From Caldilinea sp. (GTDB lineage Bacteria > Chloroflexota > Anaerolineae > Caldilineales > Caldilineaceae): a DNA stretch of 9,290 nt. Under the pieces are notes generated by a model that saw nothing but the letters and a program-made list of their open reading frames with translations, was not told the origin of the DNA and made no database searches. Below are positions 1 through 8,542 of this stretch, one piece after another; within the stretch, counting starts at the first letter, position 1; the number at the start of each line of letters is the position of its first letter. The stretch covers positions 1-9,290 of the forward strand of contig JAPLGY010000625.1 of NCBI GenBank assembly GCA_026389955.1, written 5' to 3'. The translations under genes were made by a program, and so were the position numbers.

Positions 1-2946
<2,946 letters not shown>

Positions 2947-2953
2947 CATCTTT

Positions 2954-2960
2954 CCCCTTT
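2954..2960 (-). promoter_or_regulatory. Ribosome binding site of nifJ
   Basis: The minus strand reads AAAGGGG here. It ends 4 nt before the ATG at 2949 and 7 nt before the ATG at 2946. The 7-nt spacing is more typical, so the second ATG is preferred. The choice changes the product by one residue. Confidence 0.55.
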
Positions 2961-2972
2961 GTAAATTCTTCC

Positions 2973-3620
2973 CTAGACCACACGTGCGTCGACCACATGG
3001 TCGCCAAGCGCCTCCAAGGAAGAGATCAACTGTTCTTTGGTCACCCCAGCCACTTTGACGATCAGTTCCCGTGTCCCGCCCCTCTCGCGCGCCGTCGATC
3101 CAACACTCAAAATCAACCCACCAAGCTCGGCAATCTTGCCGGCCAGGCTGGCCAGTGTGCCCGCACCCGCCGGAACCAACACCGTCAGCCGCACCCCCCG
3201 CTCTCCCCCCCCCAACATCTCCACAAAAGCCCGAAAAATATCGGTCTCGGTAATCACCCCGACCAACCGGTCACGCCCATCCACCACAGGCAACCCACCG
3301 ATCTTGTTGTTCACCATCAGGCTGGCCGCATCCTCGATCGGCGTCTCCTCTTCGATCGTCAACACATGGTGTGTCATGATGTCGCCGATCTTCAGCTTCC
3401 AAAGCAGATAGTTCACCTCCCAGACACTCAACGATGTGGCTGGCGACGGCGACGCATGCAGCAGGTCGCTCTCCGACACAATCCCTACCACCCGCCCGGC
3501 CCCGTCTACCACAGGCAGGCGCCGCAACCTCCGGTCACGCATCAGCTTCAGCGCATCCTGAAACGGCGTTTCAGCAGTCACGGTCACGGCCGGCGATGTC
3601 ATGCGATCACGGACCAACAT
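2973..3620 (-). CDS. CBS-CBS-ACT domain protein (AcuB-like)
   Basis: A 215-residue soluble regulatory protein with two CBS motifs (about residues 5-56 and 78-132, each with a LPVVDG...VG(I/V)(V/I)(S/T)E(S/T)D signature) and a C-terminal ACT-like domain (about 142-214, starting [20 protein letters not shown]). The architecture and length match Bacillus AcuB. Family knowledge: tandem CBS domains bind adenosine ligands such as AMP, ATP or SAM, and ACT domains bind small metabolites, often amino acids. The start is fixed by a strong AGGAGG 8 nt before this ATG; the frame is open 23 codons further upstream but has no comparable ribosome site there. Its stop is 26 nt before nifJ, so it is likely co-transcribed with the pyruvate oxidoreductase and may tune its activity or expression to energy charge; that role is inference. 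A run of nine Gs (3205-3213) encodes the linker between CBS2 and ACT (MLGGGERG). Confidence 0.93.
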   Translation of the reverse strand: MLVRDRMTSPAVTVTAETPFQDALKLMRDRRLRRLPVVDGAGRVVGIVSESDLLHASPSPATSLSVWEVNYLLWKLKIGDIMTHHVLTIEEETPIEDAASLMVNNKIGGLPVVDGRDRLVGVITETDIFRAFVEMLGGGERGVRLTVLVPAGAGTLASLAGKIAELGGLILSVGSTARERGGTRELIVKVAGVTKEQLISSLEALGDHVVDARVV

Positions 3621-3628
3621 AAGCCATT

Positions 3629-3634
3629 CCTCCT
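3629..3634 (-). promoter_or_regulatory. Ribosome binding site of the CBS-ACT gene
   Basis: Perfect AGGAGG on the minus strand, 8 nt before the ATG at 3620. It decides the start against the longer in-frame extension. Confidence 0.8.
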
Positions 3635-3663
3635 CGTCTAAAACCAAGTTTTCAGACACTCTC

Positions 3664-3669
3664 ACTATA
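3664..3669 (-). promoter_or_regulatory. Candidate -10 box for the CBS-nifJ operon
   Basis: The minus strand reads TATAGT, five of six matches to TATAAT, in the only A/T-rich stretch upstream of the CBS-ACT gene. It would start transcription about 36 nt before the ATG. There is no good -35 at the right distance, so activation by a regulator would be needed. A separate TTGACT (3735-3730) upstream has only a poor -10 partner 17 nt downstream. Confidence 0.35.
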
Positions 3670-3711
3670 AAACAAAATCTCCCCACCATGCGTCATGCAC
3701 GTGGGGAGATT
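3665..3711 (-). terminator. Intrinsic terminator after the cytochrome-b-like gene
   Basis: On the minus strand a perfect 11-bp stem, AATCTCCCCAC (3711-3701) with GTGGGGAGATT (3686-3676), closes a 14-nt loop and runs straight into TTTTGTTTTAT. This is a classic rho-independent layout. It lies 74 nt past the stop at 3786 and upstream of the CBS-ACT gene, so it separates two minus-strand transcription units. Its T tract overlaps the candidate -10 of the next unit. Confidence 0.85.
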
Positions 3712-3738
3712 CCCAACAGTCATCTGTGCAGTCAACCC

Positions 3739-3756
3739 CCTGGCCATCTGACCAGG
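3739..3756. repeat. Palindrome, copy 1 of the TGGCCA-TC-TGRCCA element
   Basis: CCTGGCCATCTGACCAGG on the plus strand pairs 16 of 18 positions apart from the central TC. It shares 15 of 16 core bases with the palindrome at 7473-7490. It lies 29 nt beyond the stop of the cytochrome-b-like gene and just upstream of a TTGACT motif (3735-3730, minus strand) leading toward the CBS-nifJ operon. In RNA of the minus-strand sense the one imperfect pair is a U-G wobble, leaving a 7-bp stem with an AGAU loop. It could be a protein-binding operator or an RNA 3'-end hairpin. Confidence 0.5.
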
Positions 3757-3785
3757 AGGCTGGCTCGGTTCAAAAAGCGCGCTCC

Positions 3786-4259
3786 CTAGACAAGCCAGCC
3801 CCACCAGAGCTCAGCCAGCCGGAAGAGAGGCCGCCCATGGCCCGCAGCCCACGGCCACGGAATGGACACCAGAATCGTCAGCACGGCAATCCCCACCAGC
3901 AGGGTGGCACGCCGAAACTGGGCCGGCGCCAGACGCTGCGCCCGGGCCCCAAGAGCCGCCACATGGGCCAACACCCACGCGATCACCATCATGAACAGGT
4001 GCTCGACCGCAAAAAACCGCACCGCACTCTGGCTCATCCCCCCAGGCAACGTGCTCCACCAGCCGTTGGAAATATACAACACCAGCCCCAACAACAGCTG
4101 AACATCCATCGAAATCGCAAACCAGGAGAGCGCCTTGCGGTCTTGCCCGGTAAACTCCCGCTTCTGCACAAGCCCCCGCACCATCCGCCCCAGCGCATAG
4201 ACCATCAACACCACAACCGCCCAACGCAACAAATTGTGCAAAACCAGTACAAACTCCAT
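3786..4259 (-). CDS. Small four-helix cytochrome-b-like integral membrane protein
   Basis: A 157-residue protein with four hydrophobic helices (about residues 2-25, 46-64, 82-106 and 121-141) and a short C-terminal tail. Hallmarks are LHNLLRW in helix 1, the ISMDVQLLLGLVLYIS segment, RFFAVEHLFMMVIAWVLAH in helix 3 and the closing SIPWPW. These match a family often auto-annotated as 'cytochrome B' in Bacteroidota and Chloroflexota, whose function has not been established as far as I know. His8, His90 and His101 could be heme ligands, but no heme motif is proven. The ATG at 4259 is chosen because AGGAGG lies 7 nt upstream; an in-frame TTG at 4286 lacks support. It follows the cation transporter by 114 nt and is closed by an intrinsic terminator, so it may end the kinase-transporter operon or have its own promoter. 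Confidence 0.85.
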   Translation of the reverse strand: MEFVLVLHNLLRWAVVVLMVYALGRMVRGLVQKREFTGQDRKALSWFAISMDVQLLLGLVLYISNGWWSTLPGGMSQSAVRFFAVEHLFMMVIAWVLAHVAALGARAQRLAPAQFRRATLLVGIAVLTILVSIPWPWAAGHGRPLFRLAELWWGWLV

Positions 4260-4266
4260 CACCTTT

Positions 4267-4272
4267 CCTCCT
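4267..4272 (-). promoter_or_regulatory. Ribosome binding site of the cytochrome-b-like gene
   Basis: Perfect AGGAGG on the minus strand, separated by AAAGGTG (7 nt) from the ATG at 4259. It decides this start over the TTG at 4286. Confidence 0.8.
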
Positions 4273-4332
4273 GATCGGTGGGACAACGGCTTTTCAGAGC
4301 GACGTTGCCGTCTTTGGCCAATTTTCTACGCC

Positions 4333-4338
4333 ATTGTA
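4333..4338 (-). promoter_or_regulatory. Possible -10 box for the cytochrome-b-like gene
   Basis: TACAAT on the minus strand (GGTACAATGG) inside the 114-nt gap after the transporter gene. It would give a leader of about 65 nt. No convincing -35 hexamer sits 16-18 nt upstream; TTGCTG is only 12 nt away. Weak evidence for a separate promoter. Confidence 0.25.
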
Positions 4339-4373
4339 CCACCAAACCCACAGCAAGCTGCACAGCACACCCC

Positions 4374-5339
4374 CTACCGGTCAATTTCGATGTCTTGCAG
4401 CGAGACTGGGTCTTCCAGCGGTTCCAGATGGGTCAGGACAGTCGTCGACCCGGGCAACCCCACCCGAATTTCATGCTCTACCTGTTCGAGCAGGTTGTGC
4501 CCCCGCTGCACCGTCCACTTGCCCGGCACCAGCACATGGACCGAGATAAAGCGGCGCTGGCCTGCCTGGCGTGTGCGCAACGAGTGGTACTGCACCCCCT
4601 GCGGCGCATAACGGGCAAAAATCCCCGCAATCTGCTCCCGCTCTGCCAGCGGAATCGACGAGTCAAGCAGCCCAGACGCCGACCGCCGCATCAGCTGGAT
4701 GCCCGACCAGACGATGTTGGCCGCCACCCCCAGCGCAATCAGCGGATCCAAGATCAGCCATCCCCCGGCCATCACCGCAAAGATCCCCACCACCACCCCG
4801 GCTGAAGTCCAGACATCAGTCATCAGGTGGTGAGCGTCCGCCTCCAGCGCGATCGACTGGTAGCGGCGCCCGGCCCGCAGCAGCACACGCGCCACCCCAA
4901 CGTTGATCGCCGAGGCCAGCCCCGAGATCGCCAGCCCCACCCCTACGTTCTCCAGCGGCTGCGGGTCAAACAGCCGCTGCCACGCAGCTCCCCCGATGCT
5001 GTAGGCCGCTACCAAGATCAGCGCCCCCTCCGCCGCACTCGAAAAGTATTCCGCCTTGTTGTGGCCGTAGGCATGTTCCGCATCAGGCGGACGTTCGGCC
5101 AAACTGACCAGCAGCAGCGCCAACAGCGCCGCCGCCAGGTTGACCAACGACTCCAACGCATCGGAGAGCAGCCCCACCGACCCGGTCAGAAAATAAGCCA
5201 CCCCCTTGAGCCCCATCGTCGCCAGCGCGGCCCCGATCGAAAGATAGAGATAGCGCCGCAGCGAAGGCGTTCCTCCCTGTCCCATTCTTTGTCCGTTCCC
5301 GTCTGCCGCTGCTCTCTGCTGGCCAGCATGATGCCCCAT
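4374..5339 (-). CDS. Cation diffusion facilitator (CDF) family metal transporter
   Basis: A 321-residue inner-membrane antiporter that exports divalent cations (Zn, Fe, Mn or similar) in exchange for protons. A 28-residue hydrophilic N-terminus with several His is followed by six membrane helices to about residue 215 and a cytoplasmic ferredoxin-like domain (about 225-321). Visible motifs: helix 2 [21 protein letters not shown]86, H89 and H93 in [18 protein letters not shown], matching the spacing of YiiP site B (D68, H71, H75); and helix 5 [10 protein letters not shown] with H171 and D175, the standard H-x3-D half of the transport site. The helix 2 half, normally D/H-x3-D, aligns here to E63-x3-N67, so metal selectivity cannot be read from known patterns. 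AAAAGGA lies 6 nt before the ATG at 5339. It starts 31 nt after the histidine kinase stop, so the two are very probably co-transcribed. The metal is unknown. Confidence 0.93.
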   Translation of the reverse strand: MGHHAGQQRAAADGNGQRMGQGGTPSLRRYLYLSIGAALATMGLKGVAYFLTGSVGLLSDALESLVNLAAALLALLLVSLAERPPDAEHAYGHNKAEYFSSAAEGALILVAAYSIGGAAWQRLFDPQPLENVGVGLAISGLASAINVGVARVLLRAGRRYQSIALEADAHHLMTDVWTSAGVVVGIFAVMAGGWLILDPLIALGVAANIVWSGIQLMRRSASGLLDSSIPLAEREQIAGIFARYAPQGVQYHSLRTRQAGQRRFISVHVLVPGKWTVQRGHNLLEQVEHEIRVGLPGSTTVLTHLEPLEDPVSLQDIEIDR

Positions 5340-5370
5340 GTCTTGTCCTTTTGACCCCGGATCGCTTTCC

Positions 5371-6687
5371 TCACCCCAAATGCGCCTCGATCGGTGCGGT
5401 CACCGACAGACAGACCCCTCTCCCCGGAGCGGCAGAGAGCTGGAACTCTCCATGCAGCCCGCGCGCACGCACCCGCATGTTGCGCAACCCCTCACCGGCA
5501 CCTTCGTCCCCCTGCACCAGCCCAACCCCATCGTCCACGACCCGCAGTTGCAGCAACCCCTCCTGGAACACAAAACCAAGGTTGACCCGGCGCGCCGCCG
5601 CATGTCTGCGCACATTGGCCAGCGCTTCCTGGGCAATGTGCAAAAATTCGTTCGCCTGGCGGGGCGAACAGGCCGCAGTGGCCCGCTCGTCCAGCAGCAG
5701 CTCCACGGCCAGCCCGGTGTCGTCGCGCAGCTCCTGAGCCAGCGCCTCCAACCCCTGGCGGATGTCGCGGCCTTGAAAACGCTGCGGGCGCAAATGCTGA
5801 ATGTAGTTGCGAATGTCGGCGATCACCCCGTTGAGCCCGTGAAGCGCCGTGTCGATCCCGCCGCGCGCCTGCTCCGGCGCCGTGTCCAGCCGGCGACGCG
5901 CGTCGTCAAGCAACAGGCCGATCGCATAGATCGACTGGATCACCCCATCGTGCAGATCCATGCCGATCCGCTCCCGCTCACGCAGGACGGCAATCTGCTG
6001 GTTTTCCCGGTACAGCTGGGCATTCTCGACCGCGATCGCAGCCTGCAAGGCAAACATCCGCAGCAACTCCTCGTCTTCCGCACCAAACCCGGCGGCCGGC
6101 GATCCCCCAGAACCCGTGCCCTGCTTGTCTGCCAGATAGAGCGTTCCGTAGCGGCGCCCCTTGGCGCACAGCTCTACCCCAATCAGGGGGCGCTTTTCCG
6201 AGGGCCCAGCCGCCTCTTCCACCCCGAAGGAATCGGCAGCACTCTCCCCTCCCAGCCAACCAGCCCCCAGACGGTGCGCCCCCGACGCCACGCCCGAGGT
6301 GTACAACGGATCGACCGCCCGGCCGTCAGCCCCCAACACCACCAGCGCACTGTACTGTGCCCCCACCAGCAGGCGGCCCTGGTCGACGACCTGCTGCAGC
6401 ACCTTGTCCAGCTCCAGTTCGGTGGTCAACGCCAGGCCAGCGGCGCGCAACGCTTCCAGATGGTCGCTGCGCCGCCGAATCTCAGCTTCATGGCGCTCTA
6501 GATGGGCAGCCACCCAGCTGGCAAACCAGGTGGCCCCTCCCCCGATGAGCAGAAGTTCGACCCAATCCGCCGCCGCCAGCAACGGCTGCCCCCACCAGAG
6601 TGCACGCACCAGCTCCCACCCCCCCCAGGCCGCAAGCGGCACCAGCACCCCCAGCCAGCGCAGCGAACGGGTGTCAACACGTCTCAT
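5371..6687 (-). CDS. GAF-domain sensor histidine kinase, NarX/DevS (HisKA_3) class
   Basis: A 438-residue membrane-anchored sensor kinase. Two hydrophobic segments (about residues 11-31 and 42-62) with a short loop are followed by a charged coiled linker (63-90), a GAF domain (about 90-222), a HisKA_3 dimerisation domain with the H-box [20 protein letters not shown] (H246, followed by D247), and an HATPase_c domain with an N-box around N358 ([11 protein letters not shown]), G1 DDGVG (385-389) and G2 GEGLRNM (399-405). All residues needed for ATP binding and autophosphorylation appear present. The likely partner is the divergent regulator at 6777. Two starts are possible: the ATG at 6687 with GGAG 10 nt upstream (used here), or GTG at 6714 with AGGA 5 nt upstream, adding nine residues. 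The GAF ligand is unknown; in DevS/DosT the GAF binds heme, but that cannot be inferred here. A run of eight Gs (6619-6626) lies in the first membrane helix. Confidence 0.93.
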   Translation of the reverse strand: MRRVDTRSLRWLGVLVPLAAWGGWELVRALWWGQPLLAAADWVELLLIGGGATWFASWVAAHLERHEAEIRRRSDHLEALRAAGLALTTELELDKVLQQVVDQGRLLVGAQYSALVVLGADGRAVDPLYTSGVASGAHRLGAGWLGGESAADSFGVEEAAGPSEKRPLIGVELCAKGRRYGTLYLADKQGTGSGGSPAAGFGAEDEELLRMFALQAAIAVENAQLYRENQQIAVLRERERIGMDLHDGVIQSIYAIGLLLDDARRRLDTAPEQARGGIDTALHGLNGVIADIRNYIQHLRPQRFQGRDIRQGLEALAQELRDDTGLAVELLLDERATAACSPRQANEFLHIAQEALANVRRHAAARRVNLGFVFQEGLLQLRVVDDGVGLVQGDEGAGEGLRNMRVRARGLHGEFQLSAAPGRGVCLSVTAPIEAHLG

Positions 6688-6776
6688 GCGCTGCCATCTC
6701 CGATCCCACCACACTGCCTTCCTGTGCTAAAATGACAACAAAATTTACCCCCGCGACACCCAAGGAGACGACACCC
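6688..6776. promoter_or_regulatory. Divergent promoter region between sensor kinase and response regulator
   Basis: An 89-bp spacer separates the two outward-facing start codons. Its core, about 6728-6748, is strikingly A/T-rich (TAAAATGACAACAAAATTTA) within G/C-rich surroundings, as expected for a shared promoter. TAAAAT at 6728-6733 is a -10-like hexamer for the regulator gene, without a recognisable -35. I found no clear inverted repeat. The regulator's ribosome site, AAGGAG, is at 6762-6767, 9 nt before its ATG. Confidence 0.5.
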
Positions 6777-7433
6777 ATGCATATCCGGATCTTGCTCGTC
6801 GACGACCACGAAATCGTCCGCATCGGGCTCCGCACCCTCCTCTCCCACTACCCCCATTTCGAGGTGGTCGCCGAAGCAGCCAATGCTCAGGAGGCCATCG
6901 AACAGGCGCTGCACCACCAACCCGACATCGTCGTCATGGATATCCGCCTGCCCGGAAAAAACGGGGTCGAAGCAACCCGGGAGATCGTCGAGAGACAGCC
7001 GCAGACCAAAGTCATCATGCTCACCTCCCACGCCGACGACGAGGTGCTCCTCGACGCCATCGCCGCCGGCGCCAGCGGCTACGTTCTCAAACAGATCGGC
7101 AGCGACGACCTGGTGCGCGCCCTGGAGACCGTCGGACGCGGCGGGTCGATGCTCGACCCCGCCATTGCCCAGAAGGTCTTTCGCCATGTGCGCGAGTCCG
7201 CCCGTCGCGCCGAAGAACAGCACTTCGCCTCTCTGACCGAACAGGAGCTCAACATCCTGGCCCTGCTCACAAAAGGATTGACCAACCGCGCGATCTCCGA
7301 GCGGGTCTTTCTGAGCGAAAAGACCGTGCGCAACTACGTCAGCTCAATTCTCGCCAAACTGGACCTCTCGTCGCGTGCCGAGGCAGCTGCCTACGCTGTG
7401 CGCCACCATATCGAGGAGCACCACTCCTCGTGA
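6777..7433 (+). CDS. Response regulator, NarL/DevR family (REC plus LuxR-type HTH)
   Basis: A 218-residue cytosolic transcription factor. The receiver domain (1-120) has D9/D10, the phospho-acceptor D55 in [14 protein letters not shown]83 and K105 ([11 protein letters not shown]). The LuxR/GerE HTH (about 152-208) begins [18 protein letters not shown] and has the recognition helix [15 protein letters not shown]. That helix is very close to mycobacterial DevR/DosR (EKTVKNYVS), including the Lys, Lys/Arg and Asn that contact DNA there. Overall length matches DevR (217). The start is the ATG at 6777 with AAGGAG 9 nt upstream; the frame continues upstream without a plausible start. It is divergent from the matching HisKA_3 kinase rather than in an operon with it, and is followed after 202 nt by a uspA gene. 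Targets are unknown; USP and CBS/PFOR genes nearby are reasonable candidates. Confidence 0.95.
   Translation: MHIRILLVDDHEIVRIGLRTLLSHYPHFEVVAEAANAQEAIEQALHHQPDIVVMDIRLPGKNGVEATREIVERQPQTKVIMLTSHADDEVLLDAIAAGASGYVLKQIGSDDLVRALETVGRGGSMLDPAIAQKVFRHVRESARRAEEQHFASLTEQELNILALLTKGLTNRAISERVFLSEKTVRNYVSSILAKLDLSSRAEAAAYAVRHHIEEHHSS
7412..7430 (+). other. Stem-loop at the end of the response regulator gene
   Basis: CGAGGAG (7412-7418) pairs perfectly with CTCCTCG (7424-7430) around a 5-nt loop, ending one base before the TGA. No T tract follows, so it is at best a weak terminator or a 3'-stabilising hairpin. It encodes the acidic/His tail IEEHHSS, so chance from codon content is possible. Confidence 0.35.
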
Positions 7434-7472
7434 CCAGCTCTCCCCCAGTATACCATACTTCATTCCCCCAAA

Positions 7473-7490
7473 ACTGGCCATCTGGCCAGT
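7473..7490. repeat. Palindrome, copy 2 of the TGGCCA-TC-TGRCCA element
   Basis: ACTGGCCATCTGGCCAGT has perfect 8-bp arms around a TC centre. Fifteen of 16 core bases match the element at 3739-3756. It lies 39 nt past the regulator stop and 145 nt before the uspA start. In RNA it can form a 7-bp stem with an AUCU tetraloop. Candidate operator or 3'-end hairpin. Confidence 0.55.
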
Positions 7491-7507
7491 CCAGAAACCC
7501 GGCAGCT

Positions 7508-7541
7508 GGGGAATCCCCCCGCAGCCGTCGGCGCGTATGAT
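7508..7541 (+). promoter_or_regulatory. Candidate promoter region of the uspA gene
   Basis: TATGAT at 7536-7541 is a -10-like hexamer within the 202-nt gap before uspA. Seventeen nt upstream, where a -35 should be, there is no TTGACA but a small palindrome, GGGGAATCCCC (7508-7518). An activator-dependent promoter with a regulator site over the -35 region is possible. The remainder of the gap (to 7635) shows no further motif beyond the ribosome site AAAGGAG at 7622-7628. Confidence 0.35.
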
Positions 7542-7635
7542 CGGAAGTAAGGAAAACAGACAGTTCTGTGACCCAAAATGTCGCAGAAAGCGTCGTTCTT
7601 CCCAGCCACACTGACGGGTTCAAAGGAGAGTTGGT

Positions 7636-8079
7636 ATGTACAAGACAATCCTGGTTCCACTGGATGGGTCTCCCCGTGCCGAGATGATTCTGCCCCACGC
7701 CGTTTCGCTGGCGCTCAAATATCAGGCTCGGTTGGTGCTGATGCAGGTGGTCGAGCCCCTGGTGGCAATGGTGACCCCCTACGACATGATTCCTTATGTC
7801 GATCGGGATGCGGTCGAACGGGCGATCGAGGAAGCCAAAAGCTATCTGGCCAGCAAAGAAGGCGAAATACGCGGCGAAGGCATCGAAACCAAAGTTCTGG
7901 TCGAGAACGGGCCGATCGTCAGCGCCATTTTGGAGGCAGCCGGGCGAGAAGGCGCCGATCTGATCGCAATGGCCAGCCACGGGCGCACGGGGCTCGCTCG
8001 CGTTTTCTACGGCAGCGTTGCAGCCGGGGTTCTCCAAAAAGCAGACCGTCCGTTGCTTTTGGTCCGTGCACAGGACTAA
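7636..8079 (+). CDS. Universal stress protein, UspA family (full length)
   Basis: A 147-residue cytosolic single-domain Usp protein of normal family length. The N-terminal strand and loop [15 protein letters not shown] carry the conserved Asp (D10) of the nucleotide pocket. The C-terminal half has [25 protein letters not shown], the glycine-rich ATP-binding region (usual pattern G-x2-G-x9-G-S/T, with the first Gly here Ala, common in this subgroup), and the closing strand PLLLVR. It is therefore probably an ATP-binding type. AAAGGAG lies 7 nt before the ATG. It is followed by a second, truncated Usp gene 128 nt downstream with which it shares a block of identical DNA. Usp proteins generally accumulate under starvation, oxidative or respiratory stress; the precise role here is unknown. 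Confidence 0.95.
   Translation: MYKTILVPLDGSPRAEMILPHAVSLALKYQARLVLMQVVEPLVAMVTPYDMIPYVDRDAVERAIEEAKSYLASKEGEIRGEGIETKVLVENGPIVSAILEAAGREGADLIAMASHGRTGLARVFYGSVAAGVLQKADRPLLLVRAQD
7648..7668 (+). repeat. Identical 21-bp block shared by the two usp genes (copy 1)
   Basis: This stretch, encoding ILVPLDG, is base-for-base identical with 8223-8243 in the next usp gene, including third codon positions. Flanking sequence is similar but diverged. It indicates a recent common origin or local gene conversion between the tandem genes. Confidence 0.8.
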
Positions 8080-8122
8080 AGCCTGTGCCCCCCTGCCGTG
8101 CGGCCTCCACCGACGGCAGGGG
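8068..8122 (+). repeat. REP-like pair of palindromes overlapping the uspA stop codon
   Basis: The first palindrome, GCACAGG (8068-8074) with CCTGTGC (8082-8088), has a 7-nt spacer, ACTAAAG, that contains the TAA stop. One base later a second has perfect 10-bp arms, CCCCTGCCGT (8090-8099) and ACGGCAGGGG (8113-8122), with a 13-nt loop. The form GGACTAAAGYCC resembles dispersed extragenic palindromes I associate with several environmental phyla. No T tract follows, so they are not typical terminators. Copy number elsewhere in the genome cannot be judged from this window. Confidence 0.5.
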
Positions 8123-8137
8123 ACCCCCCAAGCGGAG

Positions 8138-8178
8138 GGGAGCCGCTGCGCAAAACATCCAAGCAGAACGGGGCTCCC
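8138..8178 (+). other. Possible leader hairpin before the second usp gene
   Basis: GGGAGCC (8138-8144) and GGCTCCC (8172-8178) form a 7-bp inverted repeat around a 27-nt loop. The latter arm ends 2 nt before the AGAAGGAG-like stretch (8181-8188). It is part of the strongly structured 128-nt gap between the two usp genes. Function unknown. Confidence 0.3.
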
Positions 8179-8207
8179 GCAGAAGGAGCAGAAAGGGAAC
8201 AGCTGCG

Positions 8208-8498
8208 ATGCCCTACACCCAGATCCTGGTTCCACTGGATGGGACCCACCGCTCCGAGGCGATCCTGCCCCAGGTCGAACAGCTGGCCCGCCAGTGCAAT
8301 GCCACGCTGCTGCTGCTTGAAGTGCTGGAGCCGCTGCCACCGCACGCGCTGGCTGTTGCCCCGGCGCTCCTCAAAGGGGTCGCCGCCGAGCGCACCGCCG
8401 ACATCGAGCGGTATGTCGATGCGGTGGCTGGCCAGCTGCGCGAGCGCGGCTGCCAGGCCCAAGCGATCGTCGAGGCCAGGAGGCAGAGCGAGCGCTGA
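8208..8498 (+). pseudogene. Truncated universal stress protein (N-terminal half only)
   Basis: Encodes 96 residues starting MPYTQILVPLDGTHRSEAILPQ, clearly the N-terminal half of a UspA domain and closely similar to the preceding gene. Usp proteins are about 140-150 residues; this one stops just after the strand CQAQAIVEA with the unrelated tail RRQSER. The whole glycine-rich ATP-binding segment and last strand are missing. Searching the other two frames downstream to 8585 shows no continuation, so this is a deletion or replaced end rather than a simple frameshift. Start: ATG at 8208 with AAAGGGAA 8 nt upstream (8192-8199). The reading frame continues upstream as far as 7578, but that part is the shadow of the first usp gene. 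It could be a decaying duplicate or a short expressed protein that dimerises without binding nucleotide. Confidence 0.8.
8223..8243 (+). repeat. Identical 21-bp block shared by the two usp genes (copy 2)
   Basis: Same bases as 7648-7668, in the same reading frame (ILVPLDG). Confidence 0.8.
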
Positions 8499-8542
8499 GA
8501 TGGTGGAGGGCGATGGGACCCGCTGCCCCCCACCATCCCAGC
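8494..8542. other. Long imperfect hairpin at the truncated usp stop codon
   Basis: Arms 8494-8511 and 8525-8542 (18 nt each) pair at 16 of 18 positions around a 13-nt loop. The two exceptions are both A opposite C (8498/8538 and 8507/8529). In RNA from the minus strand both become U-G wobbles, giving an unbroken 18-bp helix. The first arm contains the TGA at 8496-8498. No T tract follows on the plus side. It may be a bidirectional or plus-strand transcription barrier after the usp genes, or a palindromic insertion. Confidence 0.5.

Noticed and set aside
3716..3727. ACAGTCATCTGT as a second operator 24 bp from the palindrome at 3739
   Set aside because: Only four paired bases per arm, easily expected by chance.
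5338..6501. Plus-strand open frame of 387 codons
   Set aside because: Mirrors the histidine kinase, whose GAF, H-box, N-box and G-boxes are all clear on the minus strand.
6732..6776. Upstream ATG at 6732 for the response regulator
   Set aside because: It would add [15 protein letters not shown] before the receiver domain, lies in the A/T-rich promoter, and lacks a ribosome site. The ATG at 6777 has AAGGAG at 9 nt.
8068..8088. Possible DosR-type box (GGACTAAAG) at the uspA end
   Set aside because: It matches the left half of the mycobacterial consensus, but it sits on the stop codon and belongs to a larger palindrome cluster, so a REP-like element explains it better.
7578..8207. Upstream extension of the truncated usp frame (fusion protein)
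   Set aside because: The frame is open by chance through the first usp gene; a clear Usp N-terminus and ribosome site mark the start at 8208.
7339..8340. Minus-strand open frame of 333 codons across the uspA region
   Set aside because: Lies opposite the response regulator end and both usp genes; no family resemblance.
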